IMG/VR virus record: IMGVR_UViG_3300034013_000971
Coordinates: 1 to 23,285 of that record
Strand: one strand, 5' to 3'
DNA from: a virus
Length of the DNA stretch: 23,285 nt
Within the stretch, counting starts at the first letter, position 1; every line of letters begins with the position of its first letter. Below, piece by piece: positions 1 through 6,465 of the stretch. The notes below the pieces were generated by a model. That model searched no databases. It was not told where the DNA came from and worked only from the letters and a program-made list of their open reading frames with translations. Made by a program: the position numbers and the translations under genes.

Positions 1-1290
1 GATGGGGGAAACCGCAGTGGCGCTGCTGTTGTAGGTGCCAGCGGTCACGCCACTCGCTGCCAAAGTGAGTGCCATGGATGTCGTGCCCGATCCCGTGACG
101 TCGCCCGAAACCGTGATGTTCTGGTTAGCGGTTATGTAGCCGGGGTTGGACCCGGCCGTTACCCGACCGGTGGTATCCACCGTCATGCTGGAATAAGTGC
201 CCGCAGTGACACCTGTCGCAGTGATCGAGAGCGTGTTGCCGGTCTTGGTTAGACCTGTACCCGCTGTAAGTTGACCAAGCCCGTTGAATTGCTGGAATGT
301 CAGCGCTGTGGTGCCTAGAGTGATAGTTCCATTGGTTGCCAGAACCCAGCCGGAATCGGCGTAGCTGGTACCTTCTTCAACAAAGACATAAAGGCCCGAC
401 GTTAATTCGCCGCCGGGTGTGTTGTCAGCATCCGCTGATCGAGCCCATGCGCCTGCCGCCACAACATACAGGCCGTTTTGCGCACCTGCGGTTTGGTCCT
501 TGACCAGCACCCGATCTCCAGCAACCAACAGCACACCATCAATGGTCTGAATACCAGACAAGGTAATGTTTGCCGTCGTGGTGGCGCGAACCGAGGCTTT
601 GAAATCAAGGCCAGTGATGGCGTTGTCCACATACTGCTTTGTTGCTGCATGCAAGGCGTTAGTGGGGTCAGCAGCCAGCGTCAATGCGCCGGTAAGCGTT
701 CCACCAGTAAGCGCCAGTGCATCAGTGATGCCGTAGCCAGACAAGGTGGTGGGTTTGCTCGTCACGCTCGACCAGGCCGGTGTCAAAGTGACCGCTGCAC
801 CTGTGCCCGTGATTCGGCCCTTGGCATCTACCGTCAACGGTGTGATGGCGGTGGTGCCGTTGTTGTAAGTTCCAGCCGTTACACCACTGCTGGCCAAGGT
901 CAGCGCAATCGCTGTCGTTCCTGTGCCCGTGGCATCACCAGAAACGGTGATGTTCTGGTTTGCAGTGAGGTATCCGGGATTGCTGCCACCAGTCACGCGC
1001 CCTTTGGCATCTACAGTGACGTTGGAATAACTGCCTGCTGTGACACCACTTGCAGCTAAAGCCAGCACCAAGCCACCTGACAAAGTTCCAGTTCCTGTGG
1101 CGTCTCCACTGATTGCGAAGCTGTCAGACTTCTTAGCAAAGACCCCCGAGCCTGCAGCCGCTGTGACAACGCTTCCGGACTCTCCGATGAACAGCGTCTT
1201 ACTGACTTCGGACCAGGCCAGTTCACCCACTGCAAGTGTGGGCGGTGTGGCGGTGGTGGCTGACCGTTTGATTTGTATAAGGTTGGGCAT
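1..1290 (-). CDS. Repeat-rich phage tail fibre protein, C-terminus beyond window
   Basis: The frame is open from an ATG at 1290 to the left edge (430 codons), so the C-terminus is missing. A GGAGA ribosome site lies a few bases upstream. The N-terminus (MPNLIQIKRSA, then a LAVGELAWSEVSKTLFIG stretch) resembles the N-terminal attachment segments of phage fibre and tropism-determinant proteins. Further in are repeated SGVTAGTY and VDAKGRVT motifs and an ATKQYVDNAI segment, all common in fibre shafts of tailed phages. Two long imperfect copies of a module containing SNPGYLTANQNITVSGD occur, one near residues 85-145 and one at the window edge. The gene follows two small tail genes downstream of the tail-tip protein, the usual place for a receptor-binding fibre. 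The role in host recognition is inferred from position and repeats; no receptor-binding head is visible. Confidence 0.8.
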   Translation of the reverse strand, partial: MPNLIQIKRSATTATPPTLAVGELAWSEVSKTLFIGESGSVVTAAAGSGVFAKKSDSFAISGDATGTGTLSGGLVLALAASGVTAGSYSNVTVDAKGRVTGGSNPGYLTANQNITVSGDATGTGTTAIALTLASSGVTAGTYNNGTTAITPLTVDAKGRITGTGAAVTLTPAWSSVTSKPTTLSGYGITDALALTGGTLTGALTLAADPTNALHAATKQYVDNAITGLDFKASVRATTTANITLSGIQTIDGVLLVAGDRVLVKDQTAGAQNGLYVVAAGAWARSADADNTPGGELTSGLYVFVEEGTSYADSGWVLATNGTITLGTTALTFQQFNGLGQLTAGTGLTKTGNTLSITATGVTAGTYSSMTVDTTGRVTAGSNPGYITANQNITVSGDVTGSGTTSMALTLAASGVTAGTYNSSATAVSPI

Positions 1291-1308
1291 GAGGTTCTCC
1301 GTTGAAAT

Positions 1309-1497
1309 TTAGAAATAGCCCGCGTCCAGGGCCAAGACAGTGACATCAGGTAATGGGCCAGGCGGACCGACCGCACCCTGATCGCCCTTTGGACCTTGTG
1401 GCCCAGGAACTGTGAGCGTGACTTCGACTGAAGTGCTGTCCCATTGCGGCTCTAAGCTCAAGCTGACTTCGGTGGTGGATGTGATCGAGGTGGTCAT
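1309..1497 (-). CDS. Small tail-region protein with a collagen-like segment
   Basis: A 62-residue protein. The N-terminal half is rich in Thr and Ser. Residues about 32-48 form a Gly-X-Y run (GPQGPKGDQGAVGPPGP), the signature of a collagen-like triple helix, followed by a short tail ending in GYF. An upstream GGAG about ten bases before the ATG supports the start. It sits between a small tail protein and the tail fibre, with only 18 bases before the fibre start. Collagen-like segments are known in phage fibres, where they drive trimerisation. Here the segment is a separate tiny protein, so it may be a fibre-associated trimer or connector. That function is inference. Confidence 0.65.
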   Translation of the reverse strand: MTTSITSTTEVSLSLEPQWDSTSVEVTLTVPGPQGPKGDQGAVGPPGPLPDVTVLALDAGYF

Positions 1498-1511
1498 AGG
1501 TCAGGCTCCAA

Positions 1512-1850
1512 TTACTGACTCACATCGGGCACTACGGGCACGATGAATGTTTCTGTCGATCGCACCATCCCTCCGTCATGCACTTCGACATCGCAGTAAA
1601 GATTAGCTGGTGCCGGGAACGATGCGGACTGGGCAGGATCGACGAGCGAAAGATAGAAGCGCCCCGGATTCAAGGTCTGGTCAGGATCAATTGCCGCAGA
1701 GAGGTTGGCGACCAAAGCACCGACACTCGTGCGCAGTTGGGAACGAATGGTTTGGGCACTCAGCTGGCTCGCCACACCGTTGATGCGGTAAACACCAGAC
1801 AAAGCGAAGGTATCGCCCCGCTTGAACGGGGGCGTTATTTGTGCAGTCAT
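1512..1850 (-). CDS. Conserved phage tail-region protein, function unknown
   Basis: About 112 residues starting at the ATG at 1850, which follows the TGA of the tail-tip gene by one base (TGAAATG) and has an AAGGA-type ribosome site. A longer in-frame start at 1901 would overlap the preceding gene and is less likely. The protein opens with PPFKRGDTFALSGVYRING and has alternating hydrophobic strands, so a small beta-sandwich is plausible. The style resembles N-terminal domains of baseplate upper proteins of siphophages, but I cannot assign a family with certainty. Its position between the J-like protein and the fibre suggests a tail-tip or fibre-attachment part. Confidence 0.65.
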   Translation of the reverse strand: MTAQITPPFKRGDTFALSGVYRINGVASQLSAQTIRSQLRTSVGALVANLSAAIDPDQTLNPGRFYLSLVDPAQSASFPAPANLYCDVEVHDGGMVRSTETFIVPVVPDVSQ

Positions 1851-1851
1851 T

Positions 1852-4821
1852 TCAATATCCTTGAACGTAGGCGTCCACAGTCCCAGCGGTTGCAGCGCCA
1901 CTGGCGTTGAAACACTGGATCAGCGGGCCAGAGGTTGATTTGTCGACCACGCGGGCCGTGGTGGCAGAACCACCGTCTGAATGCAATGTGAGGCTCACGA
2001 TCACCACGTTTCGCCAGCCGGTGCCAATCGCCAATCGAGTACCTCCCGAGGCAATGACCACATCCGGGAGGCGAATCGTTTTATCGGGCACATCGATCTG
2101 CGCAACCACCGAGCCAATCAGGCCTTGTAAATTGCTCTGATCGATGTCGATGCGAAACTGATACGTTGTTCCGGCATCAGCCCATGCGCGTCCAGGAAAC
2201 GGCACGTAGGCCACGTCCGTCGTCTTCTTCCAAGTGATCTTCCAGGCGTAGCCACTGATGGTGGCTGCGATCGTGAGACTGCCACTCTCGGTGAATGTGA
2301 CGCTGCCCGTCCAAGAAATGGCTTGGTACTGTGGCACCAAAAAAACTGCAGCGGTGTTAGTCCACAACTGCGCCGTGTCGTTACTCCACATGCGCGATGA
2401 GTCGGGGGCTACCACCGGCGTCGTATTGAGCGTGTAGCTTGCAAACACGTTCTCCACCGGCGCATCACCTAAGTTGCAGGCAATGGCCGTGACGTTCAGG
2501 CTTTCATTACCTGTGGTGTCGACCGCTTTGATCAGAATCTGACCGGCCCCGTAAGGAATGGTGACCAGATCCCAGGGTGAGACTGACAGCAGACCGGTGT
2601 GTAGTTCCAGCGCATCCGACCAGGAACGACTGCCCCCCGGCTGCCAACGCACGCGGTAACCAGCAAGATCGATGTCTGTGACTGGTCCCCAAGTCAGGCG
2701 CTCGCCGTCTAGGCGCAGCCAAGGGACATCGGAAGGTGGTGCAGTTTTACCCACCACTTGAACCGTCCCCTGGCTCCAGGCCCCGCGCACGCCGATCGAA
2801 TTGATCGCCCGAATGCGAACGTTGTAGCTGGCTCCATCTTGAACTGGCGAGACCCAGGCCACGCCCAATTCGGCAGCCACGATGTCCACCGGCGACCATC
2901 CAAGATCGGTGGTCGCTTTGGATTGAATCTCTACCTGACCCTTTTGGGCGTAGACCTCTGTGGGTGCGGTCCATCCGACCCGGATGCGGGAAATGACAGA
3001 GCCATCAGCCAGTCGAAGTAATTCAGATGTACCGGAGGCCAGAGTGAGACCCGACACCGCAGGCACGCTGAACGGGTCTGGCAAATTGGACTGGGCTATG
3101 ACGGCGGCAGGCGACAGGACCGCTTGCGTGTAAACACTGGCGCTGTATTCACGGGCTACGACATAGACCTCATCGTTGTCCTTGATCTCGATTTGCATGA
3201 TCCGAAACAATTTGGCCGACCAACCCGGCGTTGAATGCGTAATTGGCACCACGTCCCCAACCTCGCAGCGCAAGCCCTCCTGAAAAGCGGAGAACTTCAC
3301 GATCAAACCGTAGCGGCTCTGGTTAAGGGTCAACTGACCGATGTTTTGCGCCCGGTAGCTGTTGGCTGTGAAAGGCAAATCAATCTTGGCTTCCAGAATC
3401 AGACCGTTGTCAGTAGCACGCAAAGCTGTGGACTCCACCATTGCCAAATCGGGCTGCCACTTCTTGGCCGGGTTATAGAACCCTGCGGTGACCCGGTTGT
3501 ACTTGGCGCGTTTACCGGCCTGGCTGATGACCCAAGAGCCGGTGATGTTGCTCTCAGTGAACCCGAAGCTTGAGGCTGTGGTGGCCACATCAAGCACCAA
3601 ACGGTACTTGCCTCCGCTAAACACCAACATGCCCCGGCACGCGGTGAGCAACGCGCGCACGTTGTCATACGCGGTCTGGTTTGTGTCGATCGTTCCGTCG
3701 CAGGCGTAAGCCGCATAGTTCACCTGGGTCAGCGTGTGTTGGCCCGAACCTGCGGAAGTCAGATCGATGGCCACACCGGCAAAGGCATTGGCCAGTGTGG
3801 TGGCCAGTTGGTAGCTGGTGTCAGTTACCTTGATAGCGTAATAAGTTGTCCCTGCGACCAACGGACTGGGCAAGGTGGCGGTGCTGCTCACTTTGACACC
3901 GTCACCGGTGTCGATCGGAATCGGTTGGGAGAAAGTCAGCGCTTCGGTCGTGGTGCTGACCGTGAAAATGTCAGAAAAACTGGGGGCCGTAATCCGCACA
4001 TCGCAGGCGTTCGCAGCTGCTGCAATGCTCGTGTCATCGATCGCGCTGCTGGCTATGCCTCGCCCGTAAATCGTGTTACTCAGGTAGTCCCGAAGGACGA
4101 GTGCTGGGTTGTTGGAATAGCGGGTCTGACCGTTTCGTGGGTCGAACAAGGTTCTGCCGCGCACATCGGCAGTGATCGTGGGCAGGCCAGAGAAAGCGTT
4201 GCGGTCGTACTTGAGCTTGACGTACAAGTAGGCGCAGTTGGAAAGTTTGCAGGCACTGGTCCATTTGGGTACATCAGCGGTCAGCGCTGCATCGGCTGCT
4301 TCACCCGGCGTACCCAGGTGCTTGGTAACAGTGACCAGGCCATTGAATTTGGCGTCACTTGAAAGCACATCGTCCAAGTACACGTTATCGATCGCGGTCA
4401 CGGGGCCTTCTGACAGCACCAGCACCAGATGCAGGTATTCGTTGCTGCTTCCGGAGACCTCAATAAACACCCGTGTGCCACCCACCCGTCGGCGACCGTA
4501 GATCACAGGGATGGGGTCGACATTGCTCTGGGAGTTAATCAGGATGCCCTGCGCCTGGGCCGAAGACAGCGCTGACTGAGCGCTCGAGGGCGAGTTCGAA
4601 CCGATCAGTGACTGCACCGCAAGATTGGCAACACCCCCGGCGACCAAACCGGTCGCACCGCCGATAAAGCTGGCTGTGGCAAGCGATGCGCCAAGAACGT
4701 CAGCCGCTGCAGCCGTGATGCCCGACTCAATGACCATGCCAAGTACGGCATCAGCCACCACCGCACCCACAGCCTCCGACACCACCGACCCAACGATGGC
4801 TCCAATGACGATCCCTGCCAT
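1852..4821 (-). CDS. Phage tail tip / host-specificity protein (lambda J-like)
   Basis: A 989-residue protein, of similar size to lambda gpJ, the central tail-tip protein that contacts the host receptor. Residues 1-75 are a Gly/Ala-rich hydrophobic segment. About 100-270 contains PIPVIYGRRRVGG and the SEGPVTAIDNVYLDD region seen in J-type tail proteins. Residues about 285-366 look like an inserted beta-rich module (GDGVKVSSTATLPSP, AGTTYYAIKV, TSAGSGQHT) splitting the flanking J-like sequence. Two fibronectin-III-like segments follow at about 586-690 and 697-785, and the rest is a beta-rich C-terminus. The start overlaps the acetyltransferase stop (TAATG), indicating translational coupling. 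Recognition as a J-like protein is from pattern; the exact receptor cannot be judged. Confidence 0.88.
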   Translation of the reverse strand: MAGIVIGAIVGSVVSEAVGAVVADAVLGMVIESGITAAAADVLGASLATASFIGGATGLVAGGVANLAVQSLIGSNSPSSAQSALSSAQAQGILINSQSNVDPIPVIYGRRRVGGTRVFIEVSGSSNEYLHLVLVLSEGPVTAIDNVYLDDVLSSDAKFNGLVTVTKHLGTPGEAADAALTADVPKWTSACKLSNCAYLYVKLKYDRNAFSGLPTITADVRGRTLFDPRNGQTRYSNNPALVLRDYLSNTIYGRGIASSAIDDTSIAAAANACDVRITAPSFSDIFTVSTTTEALTFSQPIPIDTGDGVKVSSTATLPSPLVAGTTYYAIKVTDTSYQLATTLANAFAGVAIDLTSAGSGQHTLTQVNYAAYACDGTIDTNQTAYDNVRALLTACRGMLVFSGGKYRLVLDVATTASSFGFTESNITGSWVISQAGKRAKYNRVTAGFYNPAKKWQPDLAMVESTALRATDNGLILEAKIDLPFTANSYRAQNIGQLTLNQSRYGLIVKFSAFQEGLRCEVGDVVPITHSTPGWSAKLFRIMQIEIKDNDEVYVVAREYSASVYTQAVLSPAAVIAQSNLPDPFSVPAVSGLTLASGTSELLRLADGSVISRIRVGWTAPTEVYAQKGQVEIQSKATTDLGWSPVDIVAAELGVAWVSPVQDGASYNVRIRAINSIGVRGAWSQGTVQVVGKTAPPSDVPWLRLDGERLTWGPVTDIDLAGYRVRWQPGGSRSWSDALELHTGLLSVSPWDLVTIPYGAGQILIKAVDTTGNESLNVTAIACNLGDAPVENVFASYTLNTTPVVAPDSSRMWSNDTAQLWTNTAAVFLVPQYQAISWTGSVTFTESGSLTIAATISGYAWKITWKKTTDVAYVPFPGRAWADAGTTYQFRIDIDQSNLQGLIGSVVAQIDVPDKTIRLPDVVIASGGTRLAIGTGWRNVVIVSLTLHSDGGSATTARVVDKSTSGPLIQCFNASGAATAGTVDAYVQGY

Positions 4822-5303
4822 TACCCGACTTCCCTGTCCCGAACTACCTTAGCGTACAGGCGCTCAACGTCCTGGTAGCCCAGGTGTCCGAGCAGGCGAC
4901 CGAAGTCTTTGGTCTGTTTGACGTGGTAATAAATCTTTTGCACGCCCTGGGCTTTAAGGCCCATCTCGGCAAAGCGCAGCAGTTTCAGAACGATACGCCC
5001 GGCACGTACCTCGGGTACGGCATACACAGCGCTGTTGGCAGCGACCAGTGCGTCCTGGTAATGGATATGGGTCTGCACGATGAATGCTGCGTAGCCTACG
5101 ATCACACCATCGCGCTTGGCGATGAAGGTGGCGAGTTTCCCGGCAGCGTCGAGTTCAACGTAGCGAGCCCAGTCGATGTTCAGGCGTTCGAGATCCTTCT
5201 GGCCGACTTCCTCGTACTCACGCTCGGCCAGGGCTTGGAGTTCTTGGGTTGCCGTGCCAATCGGGATACGCGCATAGGTGTAGAAAGATCGTCCGCTCTT
5301 CAC
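4821..5303 (-). CDS. GNAT-like N-acetyltransferase in the tail-tip operon
   Basis: About 160 residues. I choose the GTG at 5303 because it overlaps the preceding stop as GTGA and has a GGGG-type ribosome site seven bases upstream; a GTG at 5315 is an alternative. The fold pattern fits GNAT acyltransferases: a beta-strand pair near KRDGVIVGYAAFIV, a strand with AVYAVPEVRAG that looks like motif A (R-A-G-R binding the acyl-CoA pyrophosphate), then a long helix (LKLLRFAEMGLKAQG), and the C-terminal strands KIYYHV and GHLGYQDVE. Related acyltransferase-like proteins are known among the virion genes of several phages. It lies where lambda-type tails carry the K/I genes. Acceptor and biological target are unknown. 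Confidence 0.75.
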   Translation of the reverse strand: MKSGRSFYTYARIPIGTATQELQALAEREYEEVGQKDLERLNIDWARYVELDAAGKLATFIAKRDGVIVGYAAFIVQTHIHYQDALVAANSAVYAVPEVRAGRIVLKLLRFAEMGLKAQGVQKIYYHVKQTKDFGRLLGHLGYQDVERLYAKVVRDREVG

Positions 5304-5863
5304 AGTGATCCCCACTTGATTTCCCGATTGATGTTGGTGACGAACTGAAACCCACGGTCGCCCGGAAACCAGATCTGCTCTTCCGGGTCATTGGTGTGCC
5401 TGCCCGGCGTGCGTTGGAAATCCACCCACTGCGAGCTGGCAGTCACTGCGATCGTGCAGGTGCCGTTGTTCGGGTCGTCGGAGATTTCCATGCTGTCAAT
5501 CCGACCATCGAACACCAGCAAGGGGTTGCTGATGATGGCCAGGCGGTAGTCCAGAAATCCCTTGTAGATGGCAATTCGCCGGTCGATGTAGGGTTTAGAC
5601 AGCGCAATTGAGATCCAGGTCTGATCCACTGCCGAGACTTGTACCGTGACATTGGGAATGCTCATGTCACTGGTCTCTGATAGACCGGAGAACCCCAGAA
5701 AGTGGCCGTTGGCCGTATAGGTGTTAGTACTCCACAGCACGTTGATCCAGGCGTCCGTCATGCGGATGGTGCCGTCATCGAACCATGCCTCAACCAAATA
5801 GACGGGCTGATTGCTGGATTTAAGGATCTCGGTAATGAACTCTGAACTTGCGCCGCGATCCAT
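5300..5863 (-). CDS. Phage tail-tip / baseplate-associated protein (DUF2163-like)
   Basis: A 187-residue protein starting at an ATG that overlaps the upstream TAA by one base (TAATG). It is beta-rich, with segments such as PVYLVEAWFDDGTIRMTDAW, an internal DRRIAIYKGFLDY, and PLLVFDGRIDSMEISDDP, which resemble tail-hub proteins encoded between distal-tail and J-like proteins in siphophages. The C-terminal part (DPEEQIWFPGDRGFQFV) has no motif I recognise. By order it should sit at the tail tip, next to the distal tail protein and the J-like protein. The family name is a pattern-based guess; a role in tail assembly is more certain from context. Confidence 0.72.
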   Translation of the reverse strand: MDRGASSEFITEILKSSNQPVYLVEAWFDDGTIRMTDAWINVLWSTNTYTANGHFLGFSGLSETSDMSIPNVTVQVSAVDQTWISIALSKPYIDRRIAIYKGFLDYRLAIISNPLLVFDGRIDSMEISDDPNNGTCTIAVTASSQWVDFQRTPGRHTNDPEEQIWFPGDRGFQFVTNINREIKWGSL

Positions 5864-6462
5864 TAAAAGGCCTCCACCAACTGCAAGCTGAAGTTGTAAA
5901 TTGACCCCGGAGCCACGGCTGATTCCATCGCATCTGTGCCCAAAGCCAACGTAAACGGCACGTTGCGCACGGTGATCACTGCACCGTCGGCGGGCACTGC
6001 CAACAAGGCAGGCTCAATTGCCACGGTAGCAAGGCCAAAGGCATCTGCGTTCACATCAGCGGTGACCATGTAGACCTTGGTCTGGCCAGCAATTCCAATG
6101 AAGTCACCTGCTTTCAGCGCGCCAGAAAGACCTGCGGTCCAGCCGCGCGTGGACAGACTTCTGCCTTGCTGATTAGCCCCGTTGATCTGCGGTGTTCCAG
6201 TGGCTACCCCTTGCGGCAGCTTGTGCGCAGGCAGTACGGCGGTGAAGGTGTCCCACTGGCCGCGTTGGGCAACAACAAAGGCTTGGATTGGCGCGAATTG
6301 CGCTCGGGTCAAACCTACCCAGTCCGCAGTGATCACCCAGCGCTGAGCGCCATTGGTGCGCACACTGCGGCGCAGGTTGTGCGAAATCGAAACACGTGTG
6401 GGCTGGTAGGACTGAATCTTGATGGCGCTGGGCGCGGGGGTTAAAGGAAATGTGCCGCTCAT
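5863..6462 (-). CDS. Distal tail / minor tail protein downstream of tape measure
   Basis: A 199-residue protein whose ATG lies three bases after the TAA of the tape-measure gene. Its N-terminus (YQPTRVSISHNLRRSVRTNGAQ) and the following WVGLTRAQFAPIQAFVVAQRGQWDTF resemble minor tail proteins that follow the tape measure in siphophages, the slot of lambda gpM or of distal tail proteins. The rest is beta-rich and ends in YNFSLQLVEAF, a typical tail-protein C-terminal strand. No enzymatic motif is visible. It probably forms a ring at the tail tip linking the tube to the hub. Assignment rests mainly on order and sequence style. Confidence 0.75.
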   Translation of the reverse strand: MSGTFPLTPAPSAIKIQSYQPTRVSISHNLRRSVRTNGAQRWVITADWVGLTRAQFAPIQAFVVAQRGQWDTFTAVLPAHKLPQGVATGTPQINGANQQGRSLSTRGWTAGLSGALKAGDFIGIAGQTKVYMVTADVNADAFGLATVAIEPALLAVPADGAVITVRNVPFTLALGTDAMESAVAPGSIYNFSLQLVEAF

Positions 6463-6465
6463 GAC

